A stretch of 64,000 nucleotides of DNA, from NCBI GenBank assembly GCA_947496605.1, contig CANMDF010000005.1, positions 1 to 64,000 of the forward strand. Direction: 5' to 3'. Under the pieces are notes generated by a model. That model ran no database searches and was not told the origin of the DNA. It saw nothing but the letters and a program-made list of their open reading frames with translations. Shown here piece after piece: positions 9,708-20,135 of the stretch; positions within the stretch are counted from its first letter, which is position 1; every line of letters begins with the position of its first letter. Made by a program: the position numbers and the translations under genes. The stretch is from an uncultured Paracoccaceae bacterium. GTDB taxonomy: Bacteria > Pseudomonadota > Alphaproteobacteria > Rhodobacterales > Rhodobacteraceae.

Positions 9708-11321
9708 TCAAGCCTTGATTTCTCCTGCTCCCGTTTCGACGGCCTCTCGGAAGTCCGGTGCATCATAAAGTACAACGTGATCTACACCCTTAATATATTC
9801 AGCGATCTCATCCCTTAGGCTTTCGCCGCCATAGTGTGGATCGCCGTGAACGAGTTCGTTGATCATCATATTGCGCAAGTGGGAGACTGGCCCAGTCCTG
9901 GGCAAGGCTGCGACATCACGGATGTAGCTTTCAAGAAGACCGATGATGAAATCGTCAGTCAGCCGTCTGCTCATAACGACCGTTCGCATTGCGTTCACGC
10001 AGTCTTTCACCGCCCAATATGGGATACTGGGTCCATCGACGCCCTGTAGGTTGTTCGTGCGTAAGTGCGAACTGTCGGCAGGCAAATCACCGACAAGGCG
10101 TATCCACTTTCGAAGGCGGCGGGTTGCTTCATAGATGAGCCGGTTGCCCAAGGTTGGAAACTCAGCTGCAATCTCTACACGGTCATCCGTAACGTTGTGA
10201 ATTGCCTCCAGCTCCCGAACGATGACTGACATGTACATGAGCCACATATGATCAGGGACGTCTTGCCGAGCCGCTGATGTCACCATGATGTCAAAGAAGT
10301 GGATGGTGTTGTAAGTCGGGTCAGACAATAACTCTTCGTCATCTGGGCAAGGACCGTTGAGCAGTACTGCGTAATCGCGATCAGCGCGGATTAGTCGCGC
10401 CGCCTCATCTCCGACAGGCTTCCATATCCCGTACTTAGCTCCGACCTTTGCATCACCGAAGAAGCCTGTGAGGAGGACGCTCTTTGGTTCAATTACATAT
10501 CCGAACGGGTGGGAGCAGTTTTGGGTCGCTTTCAGTTCCTTATTGAAATGACTGGCCTTGTCGTTAACCGCATCTCTAAAGAACCGGGTTCGAAATTCAT
10601 CATGCTCCCATCCCATGCGATCCATCAGTTCCATCGCAAAGCCCGGCTTTAGGCGCACCAGTAGCTTCCGCACACCTTCGGATTGAAGGATTAGGTCTTC
10701 AATTTCCAACGCTGCATGATGCGCCTTGCGTCGCTCGGGAACCAATGACGCCAGCGGTTTGATCATTCGCGCTACCCATTTGGGAACCAGCGGCTTGTCG
10801 TCATCGAGAACAGCAAGGAACGGGTTGGTAGTTTTTTGATGTGTGTCTAGTATCCAATGATGGAAACGCTGGCCAAGCAGTCTCTTCTCGGAGGCGCATC
10901 TAATCGTTTCCAGATACGGACCTACTAATTCAACAAGCTCAAGATACCGGCCCTCGTCGTGCAACCGTTCAGAAAGTGTCTTAAGGTTTGAAAGGCTTAT
11001 TGCGCGTGGTTTCGCATTTGCATGCAGCAAGAGCGCCAATACCAGCCAAGTAACAACAACCAGAAACGCCGCCTCCTGATTAGAAAAGCCCTCTGAACTC
11101 TCTTGGAAGCCAAATTGGGTGAAAACCCAACTAAGGCTGTCAGGTGCGATTGATTTTAGCTCGAAGAAGAACTCCAAAAATCCAACCAAAGTGACCGCAA
11201 CCGTGCCAAGCAACAACTGCCGATACATGTTTAGTCGAAGTCTCAGGCGGCTGATTGGGCTCAGGATTGCGTAGGTTGCGATCATCAAGCCTATAAACGT
11301 GAGAAATCCATCTAAACTCAT
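9708..11321 (-). CDS. Hypothetical membrane protein (537 aa, N-terminal TM helices, large soluble domain)
   Basis: Long ORF; hydrophobic N-terminal segments. Confidence 0.7.
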   Translation of the reverse strand: MSLDGFLTFIGLMIATYAILSPISRLRLRLNMYRQLLLGTVAVTLVGFLEFFFELKSIAPDSLSWVFTQFGFQESSEGFSNQEAAFLVVVTWLVLALLLHANAKPRAISLSNLKTLSERLHDEGRYLELVELVGPYLETIRCASEKRLLGQRFHHWILDTHQKTTNPFLAVLDDDKPLVPKWVARMIKPLASLVPERRKAHHAALEIEDLILQSEGVRKLLVRLKPGFAMELMDRMGWEHDEFRTRFFRDAVNDKASHFNKELKATQNCSHPFGYVIEPKSVLLTGFFGDAKVGAKYGIWKPVGDEAARLIRADRDYAVLLNGPCPDDEELLSDPTYNTIHFFDIMVTSAARQDVPDHMWLMYMSVIVRELEAIHNVTDDRVEIAAEFPTLGNRLIYEATRRLRKWIRLVGDLPADSSHLRTNNLQGVDGPSIPYWAVKDCVNAMRTVVMSRRLTDDFIIGLLESYIRDVAALPRTGPVSHLRNMMINELVHGDPHYGGESLRDEIAEYIKGVDHVVLYDAPDFREAVETGAGEIKA

Positions 11322-11431
11322 CTGTACTCCCTAGGCTTAGTCGAGGCCCTAATGCCCTGCCGCACCCAAGGTACCTCGACAATGCTGAACTTTTTGGCTT
11401 TCAGGTACCGACTTCCGTCAATGCTCAGCGT

Positions 11432-12271
11432 ATGTATCCCACAGACCTAGCCCTCTTTGAAAGCAAAGACATGTCCATGAAAAAACACTCGATACAGTCC
11501 TGTGAGGATATTCTCCGAAAGCAGATAGAGTACAATACGGAGCATAATGTCCTGGGCAGCGAAACAGCCGTTGCTGAGTACCTGCTGGCCCGGACAATAG
11601 AGCTTCAAGACGCCTACCTCGAACTCCATGAGAAACTTGGCTCTAGGCCTCCTGCGCTTGAAGTGTTCCTTGGACTGCTTTTGAGTGTCGCGGCCTTCTG
11701 GAACCCCGAACGACTGTCAGAAGCACGATCACAAAGGAAACGCCTTGAAGAGATCAACGACAGCATTGCAAGCAAAGCTTCCGAGTTGGCCGAACTTCTT
11801 GAACATCGAGCAGTAATTGAGAACGCTTCCCAATTTGGCGGCGGTACTCACTATCACGGTATCAACGTGATTTTGGAAGCGGCTACGGAAAACCATCTGT
11901 TTAATTCTTGGGTGAGGGAAGACCTAAAAAACTTGAGTGCGCGGTTTGATTTGAAGTATTGGCCATCTTTGGCGGATGTTGTCCAAGAAATCGCTCGTGA
12001 TGCATCGGAGGCCGAGATCACTTCGCACGACCCGATTACCTGCGCTTCAACCTCAAGCAGACGCATCTCTCTTGCAGATTTTTTGCGAGCTCTGCGCGCG
12101 GCGATTTTTGAAAATTCGGCTAGGAACTACGGGCAAATTCCCAATGACTTCAGGCTGACGGACGGTGCGCTGGCGTCGTTGACGAACTGTGCGCTCGACT
12201 TGCAGCCCAACGCAATCATCGACAGCCAATACGTCAAACGCCTGCGCCAACGAGATCGGGAGTTAGAGTAG
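11432..12271 (+). CDS. Hypothetical protein (start may be 11471 or 11477)
   Basis: ORF with protein-like composition; no family recognised. Confidence 0.6.
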   Translation: MYPTDLALFESKDMSMKKHSIQSCEDILRKQIEYNTEHNVLGSETAVAEYLLARTIELQDAYLELHEKLGSRPPALEVFLGLLLSVAAFWNPERLSEARSQRKRLEEINDSIASKASELAELLEHRAVIENASQFGGGTHYHGINVILEAATENHLFNSWVREDLKNLSARFDLKYWPSLADVVQEIARDASEAEITSHDPITCASTSSRRISLADFLRALRAAIFENSARNYGQIPNDFRLTDGALASLTNCALDLQPNAIIDSQYVKRLRQRDRELE

Positions 12272-12491
12272 TTCGTTCTAACAGCCACTGGGCAGCTGCG
12301 CTGTTGGCCACCTACGACCTTTGTTTCTATCAGGGAGGCTAAACCTACTGCGCTGCCGCGAGCGGACTGCTGGAATGCTCAACACAATGTCCTTATAAAT
12401 CGATGAGCGCAAACCGGGTTTCGTTTGAGCAGCTGATCGGATACATCGGACGCCATTTGGTCGAGCATCTTTCATTTGAGGTTTCTAAGTC

Positions 12492-15485
12492 ATGGTAACC
12501 AATTCCAAGTCAGGCTCACAATGGCGCCGATGGGATCTTCATCTCCACACGCCGGACACCAAATTAGCTAACGGTTACAAATCCGGAAATGGAGATGCCT
12601 GGGATATTTACTTAGATGCCCTCGAAGCATCGGATGTTCAGGTCTTTGGCCTTACCGACTATTTTTGCTGCGACAACTACTTCCATGCGGTCGAGAAATA
12701 CCGCGATCGCTTCCCCGACGGTGAGAAGGTGTTCTTCCCCAATATTGAGCTCCGGCTCTCTGATGCAATCGGTAAGCAAGGCAACAGTCCAGACATGCAT
12801 GTTGTCTTTGATAACAAACCGGAGATTTGTTCCAGAGAGAAGATCAAAACCTTTCTCCAGAATCTAAAAACGCATCTTACTGATGAGAACGATGTTGAGG
12901 TTTCCTGTGCTGACCTTGCCAGTAAAGGAAACTACGACCAGGCCACAGTGAGCCTAAAGGGTATTCGTGACGCACTGGCAAAGACCTTTGGTGAAGCAAA
13001 GCCATATCTGTTGATATTCCCAGCCAAGAATGACGGGATGAAGTCGCAGGATACGGAATCGCCGCGAAAAGTCAGTATTGCTGAGGAAATCGACAAGGCT
13101 GTACATGGCTTTTTCGGGGGACGCGATAGCACCCAGTATTTTCTCGATAAGGAGCGATACGAGGAAGGGGAGGCAAAGAATAAACCTGTTTTTGATGCCA
13201 GTGATGCTCATAGCTTTGAAGACCTGGAAAGGCTCAGTGGCGATGTTACCGGTTATGAGGCAACTTGGATCAAAGCAAATCCTAGTTTTGAAGGCCTCAA
13301 GCAAACGCTCTTTGAACCGGAAGCAAGGGTGTTCATCGGAGAAGAACCCCCTGTTCTTCAGCGCAGGAGTTCAGAGGCCACCAAATTCATCGACCACCTG
13401 GGTATTCAGAAAATTCCGGCTTACGGAAACGAGAATGGATTGTGGTTCAAACAAGTCGATGTTCCACTCAATCCTGAGCTCACTGCGATCATCGGCAACA
13501 AAGGGAGTGGGAAAAGCGCTCTTGCTGACATTCTCGGGCTTCTCGGGGACTCCCGGGCAGAAGATAGCTTTTCATTCCTGGCAAACTCTCGGGGGAACGT
13601 AAAGTTTAGGCAGCGAGGGTTTGCTGAGAATTTCGAAGCCACTCTTACTTGGGCTGATGGAAACACAGTTTCGAAGAATCTCAGCGAAGGCGTTCGGTTT
13701 ACTGAACCCGAGAAGGTCAAGTACCTTCCTCAGAACTTTTTCGAGACCCTTACCAACGAAGTTCAGGAAGTCCGCCAGTTTCAAACCGAGATCGAAAACG
13801 TCGTGTTCTCGCATGTTGAAGAGACTGATCGTCTGAATCAGAGCAGCTTCAAGGAACTCGAAGGGCTCAAGACCCAAGAAAGCCGAGACAAGGTCAGCGA
13901 CCTGAAACAAAATCTTCGAGAGTTGCACCACCGGCTTGACCATTTGAAGAGCCGAAATCAGCCTGAATTCAAGGACACGCTCAAAAAGGAGCTTGAGAAG
14001 CTCAAGGCCGAGTTCAAGGCGCTCGAAGCTTCCGCTCCGGCTAAGGTCCAGAAACCTTCAGAAGAAAGCTCTGAGCAGCAAGCTATCAGCAAAGAGATAG
14101 AAGCGTTCGGCGCGTTGCTGGTTGATCTTGAACTGCGAAGAAAGGAACTGACTGGGCAGCTTGCAAATGCGAAAGAACGGTCAGAAAAACTAAAGCGCCT
14201 CAACGGCAAGCTCACGGAACTAAGAGCCTACGTCCAAAGCGAAAAAGAGAGTATAGCAGTACTCTGCAAGGATCTTGGTCTCAACGCTGACGAAATCATA
14301 AAGTTCAGCTTCGACACTTCGTCGCTTGTCGAGCTTGATGGATCGATCAAGAATGAAATTGCAGCGCTCACAACAGACAGCAAGCTTCAGTTCCCAGAAG
14401 AACAAGAATTTGGGAAAGCTGGCGACTACAACAGCATTCCCGATATTGACGCGGTGATAGAGGCACTGAACCAGAAGAATTCATCTTTGAAAGAACAGCT
14501 AAGTGCTCCGGGCAAGAGGTATCAATCCTACCTCCACAAGACAGCTGAGCTTGAGAAGCAAAAGGCTTCTCTTCTCGGGGATGAGGAGCAACCCGCTACT
14601 AAAACGATCCGTCATACTGAGAACCAGATCGCATATATCGAGCAGGAGCTCGAAACTGAAATTGCCGCTCTTGAGGTAGAGCGGAAGGCAATCTCTAAGA
14701 GTATCTTTGAAGCCAAGGAACTGGTTCTTACCTTCTATACTGAGCTCAAGCAAAGTGTCGAAGACAAGCTCGGCATCTTTAAGGAAGACAATTTTCACGT
14801 AAGCCTTGAGGCGTCCTTTGTTCTTGCTTCCAGTTTTTCCGACCGATTTTTCGAGTTTATCAGCAAGTCGGTTCGGGGACCTTTCCAAGGAGATGGCGAA
14901 AAGGCACTGCGAGACTTTGTTGCGGAAGTGAACTGGGGAGATTTCGAGTCCGTCTATAGTTTTTGCGAGACGGCCCTTCAAGAAATTGAAGCGCATGACT
15001 TCGCCAAACAAATCAAGCAGAACAAGACGGGAAAGGAGTTCTGCGATTTCCTGTTCTCACTCGACTTCGTCGAGGCGATGTACGAATTGCGGCTCGGAAA
15101 CAAGAACCTCTCCCAGTTATCTCCGGGTGAGAAGGGCCTACTTCTTCTCGTATTCTATCTCCATTTGGACATGGAAAACACTCCTCTCATTATCGATCAG
15201 GCCGAAGACAATCTGGACAACGACAGCATCTTTTCTGTCCTTGCAAAGTGCATCCGTAGCGCCAAGAAGAACCGTCAGGTCATCTTAGTGACGCACAACC
15301 CGAACTTGGCTGTGGGGGCTGATGCAGAGCAGATCATCTATGTGAAGCTCGCAAAGCACAAAAACTACAAATTTTCATATGAATGTGGCGCAATCGAGGA
15401 AGCTAGAACCAACGCTAATGTGGTGAAAGTCCTTGAAGGGTCAAAACCAGCCTTCATACAGCGGCGTCTGAAATATCAAATCTAG
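12492..15485 (+). CDS. PHP-domain/SMC-like ATPase, TrlF family / Ppl-type putative defence ATPase
   Basis: N-terminal PHP motif WDLHLHTPD; Walker A GNKGSGKSALADIL; coiled coil; C-terminal LSPGEKGLLLLVFYL signature, PLIIDQAEDNLDN Walker B, VTHNPN H-loop. Confidence 0.85.
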   Translation: MVTNSKSGSQWRRWDLHLHTPDTKLANGYKSGNGDAWDIYLDALEASDVQVFGLTDYFCCDNYFHAVEKYRDRFPDGEKVFFPNIELRLSDAIGKQGNSPDMHVVFDNKPEICSREKIKTFLQNLKTHLTDENDVEVSCADLASKGNYDQATVSLKGIRDALAKTFGEAKPYLLIFPAKNDGMKSQDTESPRKVSIAEEIDKAVHGFFGGRDSTQYFLDKERYEEGEAKNKPVFDASDAHSFEDLERLSGDVTGYEATWIKANPSFEGLKQTLFEPEARVFIGEEPPVLQRRSSEATKFIDHLGIQKIPAYGNENGLWFKQVDVPLNPELTAIIGNKGSGKSALADILGLLGDSRAEDSFSFLANSRGNVKFRQRGFAENFEATLTWADGNTVSKNLSEGVRFTEPEKVKYLPQNFFETLTNEVQEVRQFQTEIENVVFSHVEETDRLNQSSFKELEGLKTQESRDKVSDLKQNLRELHHRLDHLKSRNQPEFKDTLKKELEKLKAEFKALEASAPAKVQKPSEESSEQQAISKEIEAFGALLVDLELRRKELTGQLANAKERSEKLKRLNGKLTELRAYVQSEKESIAVLCKDLGLNADEIIKFSFDTSSLVELDGSIKNEIAALTTDSKLQFPEEQEFGKAGDYNSIPDIDAVIEALNQKNSSLKEQLSAPGKRYQSYLHKTAELEKQKASLLGDEEQPATKTIRHTENQIAYIEQELETEIAALEVERKAISKSIFEAKELVLTFYTELKQSVEDKLGIFKEDNFHVSLEASFVLASSFSDRFFEFISKSVRGPFQGDGEKALRDFVAEVNWGDFESVYSFCETALQEIEAHDFAKQIKQNKTGKEFCDFLFSLDFVEAMYELRLGNKNLSQLSPGEKGLLLLVFYLHLDMENTPLIIDQAEDNLDNDSIFSVLAKCIRSAKKNRQVILVTHNPNLAVGADAEQIIYVKLAKHKNYKFSYECGAIEEARTNANVVKVLEGSKPAFIQRRLKYQI

Positions 15486-15796
15486 TGATCATACTCACAA
15501 AGCGTGCTTCTCGGATGGCTGCTTTCTGTGCCGAAGCTCTGAACCCGCACACGCGCAGCGAAGGTCGGCTTCCCGCCCCTTCTGTTTTTCGCTGCTGTCG
15601 CAAAGCGCGTAATGTTGGCTCCTAGAAGCTTACCCGACGGCCGGAACTATTGCTCTTCTTGGAAGATAGAATGCCATTCAAATCCGCAGATCATGAATTC
15701 TACACGTTTGACTCTGCGCTGAAGACCAGAGGATAGCCAACGGCGAAGGGCCGATTAACTGCGGACGTCCCAGCATGTAGAGCATCTGCCAACCGC

Positions 15797-16852
15797 TTAC
15801 GGTTTGCCGCGCTTTTCAAACCAGCTTTGGCAGAACTTGATGAAATGCCTCTCTGGGTGCTTGGGTTCAATTTCTTCCTTGCCGCACCATGCGCGCCATT
15901 CTTGCTCGATCATGCGCACATCCCATCCGGGGGCAGCGGTTCGGGCATCATGGTAAGCCTCGGGATCGAGCCTGCCCTCATAGACCTCGACGACTGGCAT
16001 TGGCACAGTGCCTTTGCTGCGGAAGACAACAATGTTGCCCTCCAAGGACGGGTCGTAGTCTGGAAAGTGATCATGCTGGTCACTGTCTGCGATGATGTTG
16101 CCGATCAGACGCTTGAACTCTTTTGGCGAAGAATGTGAACCGCATTTCAAACGCAGCTTCTCAAGCCCGATGCGCCATTCTGAAGACTTGCCGCAATGTT
16201 TGCGTGCTATCTCATACATCCGTCGCTCAAGCGGCTTTTTCAAGCGGAAGTAATCGCGGCTGATCGTCAGGACTTCCTTGGCTTGGATCGCGTTAAACAC
16301 CCAGTCCGACAGGGTAACCTGCACTTCCTGAAGCACACCGTCATTGTCTCGGCGGATCGTCTTGGCGCTTTCAACAAGGCCAAAGACCTGCCACTGGCGT
16401 TCCTCACCTGTGTGTATGTTTGTTTTGATCGATGTCCCGCGTAGGCGTTCCAGTGCATCTTCGGCACGATTATAGGCACTGCCGCCTGCGGGCTTACCAG
16501 TTGCAACGATGTAGTCGCTGATCTTGAAGCTCACCGTCTTTGAGATGTCTTTTTTCTCGTTCAGGGCTGCAATCAGCTGAGAGATGCAAAAGATCAGAAT
16601 GTCGCGGTCGAAGACCGTCGCCATGCCCTTCGCAGATGGTGAGATTTCGATGTAGTTGTCGCCGTTCTCGTATCGCCGTGTTTGATGGTCTGGCTTCTTT
16701 GAGATTGAGAAAACAGGATGCTCCATCCCGGCCATGTCACTCTTGGGAGCGGCATCAAAGATGTCGCAGATAAACAGATCCGGTTGTTGAAACCGATCTG
16801 GCAGAAGCGGGTTCGCTAGTCGCTTCACTGGCTTATCACCCACCATTGTCAT
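15797..16852 (-). CDS. Plasmid replication initiator (RPA / replication initiator protein A type)
   Basis: ISQLIAALNEKKDISKTVSFKISDYIVATGKPAGGSAYNRAEDALERLRGTSIKTNI..., winged-helix initiator-like; directly adjoins iterons. Confidence 0.85.
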   Translation of the reverse strand: MTMVGDKPVKRLANPLLPDRFQQPDLFICDIFDAAPKSDMAGMEHPVFSISKKPDHQTRRYENGDNYIEISPSAKGMATVFDRDILIFCISQLIAALNEKKDISKTVSFKISDYIVATGKPAGGSAYNRAEDALERLRGTSIKTNIHTGEERQWQVFGLVESAKTIRRDNDGVLQEVQVTLSDWVFNAIQAKEVLTISRDYFRLKKPLERRMYEIARKHCGKSSEWRIGLEKLRLKCGSHSSPKEFKRLIGNIIADSDQHDHFPDYDPSLEGNIVVFRSKGTVPMPVVEVYEGRLDPEAYHDARTAAPGWDVRMIEQEWRAWCGKEEIEPKHPERHFIKFCQSWFEKRGKP

Positions 16853-17085
16853 GTTACTGGCCTATTACCCACCGATTCTCTTCCTTACTGGCTTATCACA
16901 CACTACTGGCTTATCACACACCAAGTCAATCCTTTGGCTTATCACCCACCTTTTGGTCAAGTTTTGCTGGCTTATCACCCACTCGAATTATGAGTGACTC
17001 AAGAAACTCAATAAATTCAGCACACTGGCTTGCGACACACCAATGGGTGGCTTATTGCACACCGCTTTCTGGCTTATCACCCACC
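16828..17085. repeat. Iteron array, putative oriV (consensus CTGGCTTATCACMCACC, about 9 copies)
   Basis: Copies near 16828, 16857, 16888, 16906, 16934, 16968, 17025, 17047, 17070; first lies at the repA start codon; AT-rich tract follows (17130-17170). Confidence 0.9.
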
Positions 17086-17330
17086 GGCCGTTTTGTAAGG
17101 GTCTGATATTGTGGGCTGAATCCCAACTTTTTGAATCGTAACCCAATATTTTAACTCATATATAACACACGTTGCTTCGGCACTATGACGGCAGACGGCA
17201 GTCTTAAGATAGCAGTGCTTTGAATTTTGCTGAGAATGAGATCTGGAATTGTCTGTAGTTAAGCCACAGTACGATGGCTAAGATACGCAGAACTTGAAAT
17301 TAACGGCCGATTCCGTATATTGATCCAGCT

Positions 17331-17588
17331 ATGACCGACACGATGCAAACAGCCATGCTGACCACAGTGAACGCACCGTTCCAGACTTATCTGGATGCGG
17401 AAGCTCTCGCGTGTGCAATTTGCGCTGGTGAGATCACACTTGGCCAAGTCTCGTCGTTTTACACTGAGACAGATGTTGAAGCGCAGAAGGCATTTGCTGC
17501 GGCGCATGGGATTTCTACTGCAACCTTGGTCGAAACTGCGGCCAACTTTTCAAACTGGTCCGGCCAGTCTGTTGCCCTAGCGGCGTGA
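17331..17588 (+). CDS. Small protein, putative antitoxin/partner of the AbiEii-like NTase
   Basis: 85 aa ORF overlapping the start of the downstream NTase gene by 4 nt. Confidence 0.6.
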   Translation: MTDTMQTAMLTTVNAPFQTYLDAEALACAICAGEITLGQVSSFYTETDVEAQKAFAAAHGISTATLVETAANFSNWSGQSVALAA

Positions 17589-18250
17589 GCGCCCCACAAA
17601 TTGCATCGCGATGGCAGGAGCTGCTGGAGGCGGCGTTCGACATCATCGATCACGTCAACAAGGACCATGACCTTCTAACCGAATGGACCTTTGGTGGCGG
17701 AACAGCAATGATGATCCAAATCGACCACCGTGAAAGTCACGATGTCGATCTGTTTCTCGATGATCCTCAACTCCTCCCCTATGTCGAAGCCGCCGTTGCA
17801 GAGATGCAATTCGCTCTTGGTGAAGCCACGTACAACGGGGATGGGACCGGCCATCTCAAGGTCGCTTTCGACGGGATTGGGGAAATCGATTTTATTGTGA
17901 CTGGTCACGTCTCGGACCACCCTACGAGCCTACATGAGATCGAGGGTCGGTCGGTTCACCTCGAAACCGTTCCAGAGATCATAGGCAAAAAGATCCGCTA
18001 TCGCGGGTCGCGTATCCAGCCGCGCGACATCTTCGATATCGCGGCTGCGGTCAAAGCTGGCCAAGAAGCCGAGATCATCGCTGTCCTATCAGAAGTTCCT
18101 GAATATGTCGCAGCCACAATCCAGCGCATCGAAGGGCTTTCCAAGGAATTCGTATCGACCAACATTTCTCAGCTGGTGCTCAGAGACGAGACCCGTGATC
18201 TGGTGGAGACGGCTTTTGACACAACCTTGGCTCTGCTCAAGAAGGTCTAG
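17585..18250 (+). CDS. AbiEii/AbiGii-like nucleotidyltransferase
   Basis: WTFGGGTAMMIQIDHRESHDVDLFLDD (GGTA...HR.S.DVDLF NTase motif). Confidence 0.8.
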   Translation: MSAPQIASRWQELLEAAFDIIDHVNKDHDLLTEWTFGGGTAMMIQIDHRESHDVDLFLDDPQLLPYVEAAVAEMQFALGEATYNGDGTGHLKVAFDGIGEIDFIVTGHVSDHPTSLHEIEGRSVHLETVPEIIGKKIRYRGSRIQPRDIFDIAAAVKAGQEAEIIAVLSEVPEYVAATIQRIEGLSKEFVSTNISQLVLRDETRDLVETAFDTTLALLKKV

Positions 18251-18912
18251 CCGTATTTGCCCACCCAATCCGGTGCCGGTCCGACTGGAAATGACCATTC
18301 ATAGCCAGACTTCTCTGTTAGACGGGCGAGAATTTTAGTCAAACGCTCATGCATATGGGCGTCAATGAACCTGATCAGCTCTTCCCACTCGTCTCGGCCA
18401 CCGACGAAAAACCCCATGCTCAGTTGCACGCCAACGCGGAACCCGCCGTCGTCAAAATCTACTGTAACACCACTCTCGACAGTCTCATGACCGTCATTAT
18501 GTGCATATCTTTTGTTTCGAAGACTGATGATGTCGTCGTGAACAGATCTGAGATGCATCGGAATGCTTGTTCTTTGGACGTTGCTAGCGCCCTTCCCACT
18601 TGCGAACAGTCGGGCATAGGTCACGATAAAGGCTGTCGTGAGAACCTCTTGCTCCATCATTGCATCGGCAGTCAGTTCGAACTTCGTGGTGCGCAGACGG
18701 TGATAGATATAGCTTAGGCTCGATGAGGTTGGGATTGCATTCATTAAGCGCACAAGGCCTTGGATGTCCTTGTCCACTATCCTCAGGACGTCTTCACCTT
18801 GCTGCTTACGTGCCGCGGCGGCCTCCCGATACTCTTTCGGCAAATGCTGAAAGAGCTCTTCGGGCACGTAAACGAACTCATCATCTTCCCATAGAACCTG
18901 CTGTTTTGTCAT
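18247..18912 (-). CDS. Hypothetical protein with HEPN-like motif
   Basis: RNKRYAHND motif in an alpha-helical protein; 4-nt convergent overlap with the NTase gene. Confidence 0.6.
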   Translation of the reverse strand: MTKQQVLWEDDEFVYVPEELFQHLPKEYREAAAARKQQGEDVLRIVDKDIQGLVRLMNAIPTSSSLSYIYHRLRTTKFELTADAMMEQEVLTTAFIVTYARLFASGKGASNVQRTSIPMHLRSVHDDIISLRNKRYAHNDGHETVESGVTVDFDDGGFRVGVQLSMGFFVGGRDEWEELIRFIDAHMHERLTKILARLTEKSGYEWSFPVGPAPDWVGKYG

Positions 18913-19405
18913 CTTAGCTGCTCACTCATCCCTGCACAGGGAACTGACACATCTTCCAGTTCAGCATTGGCTGATGTGACGACCCAAGCTTCATATCACC
19001 TTGCCGAAGGGTCCAAAATCGCTGTCCTCGTCTTTTCTGCTCCATTGCAGTTACTTGCTACTGGACCTGTTCAATCAAAGCCATGCTCTTGCCGATCACC
19101 AGTTTGGCCGTCAGCTCCGGTCTTGGCCTGACACAGACTGCTGGTCACTTGGGCCGTGGTGTCCAAAGCGCCGTGCAAGGCCCTTTTTTCTTGAGGGGGC
19201 GAGCGATCGATCTCAAAGACGTTGCGGCTGGTCTGCGATCTCAGTGAAAGCGCTAGTCCGTCAGCATGATTTGTCAGATCACCACCGGTCTACCCCCTGG
19301 TTTCTCTTAGATGGGGATGAAGGGAACGCCGAACGTATGTACCTTCAGCTCGTCCATCGTGATCCCCGCCTCTGGCGCAGATCAAGAGACCCCTTTGGAG
19401 CTTCA

Positions 19406-19452
19406 GCAAGCAGAAAAACGGTTTCCGGAGGACCCTCCGTTTTTCAGCCTGC
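19406..19452 (+). promoter_or_regulatory. Leader hairpin element A, copy 2
   Basis: GCAAGCAGAAAAACGGTTTCCGGAGGACCCTCCGTTTTTCAGCCTGC, 55 nt upstream of ATG 19507. Confidence 0.7.
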
Positions 19453-19506
19453 ACACGTCCCGCGCACCCTTCCTGCTTATCCCCATCGAAACAAGGAGAT
19501 AGACCA

Positions 19507-19827
19507 ATGGCAATCGATGGAAAAATCACGCGCACTGACGACGACGCATTCACTGGCTGGATCGCATCACTCACCTTCGACGTAGACATCGTTCTTACGA
19601 AGAACCCTCACAAGAAAAAAGAAACGCACCCAGACTTCGAGATCACCACGCGCACCCCTCGCAACCGCCTGATCCGTATCGGATCGGCCTGGGAGCAGAC
19701 CAGCCAAGCGGGCAACGACTACCTCTCGCTGGCCTTTGATGTGAACGGCACCAAGGTTCGCGTCAACGCCCTGCAAGGCGAAGGCAGTGAAGATGGCGAA
19801 TATCGCCTGGTTCCGCTGGCAGGCTAA
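19507..19827 (+). CDS. DUF736-like protein
   Basis: GWIASLTFDVDIVLTKNP...RIGSAWEQTSQAGNDYLSLAFDV. Confidence 0.8.
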   Translation: MAIDGKITRTDDDAFTGWIASLTFDVDIVLTKNPHKKKETHPDFEITTRTPRNRLIRIGSAWEQTSQAGNDYLSLAFDVNGTKVRVNALQGEGSEDGEYRLVPLAG

Positions 19828-20135
19828 CGGCAAAGCAAGGGGCGGCGACAGTCGCCCCTCGCATCCCACAGAAAGCGGTAGGTTCATCAAGCCGGAAGTG
19901 ATCCTGACAATTATCGCCTTCAATCACCGACGAGGGCACCCCCTCAGTTCAAATCGTGCTGCCAAGATGCAGCGGTTGTCTGAACAGCGGTGTTTTGCCT
20001 CTTCATGAGACGCCTAAGTTGTGTGCAGAGCGAATAGGACTGGCAGTTTTTTGTGCTTGCAAGTCACGCATAGCTGCAATGCAGCATTATCATTTGTTGC
20101 AGCGCAGCATTTTGCGTAGGTTGGGACCAGAAATT

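Noticed and set aside
16846-17106. Repeat array considered as CRISPR, and ORF MSCYWPITHRF...
   Set aside because: Repeats are short iterons with irregular spacing beside a replication initiator; the ORF is a translation of the iterons
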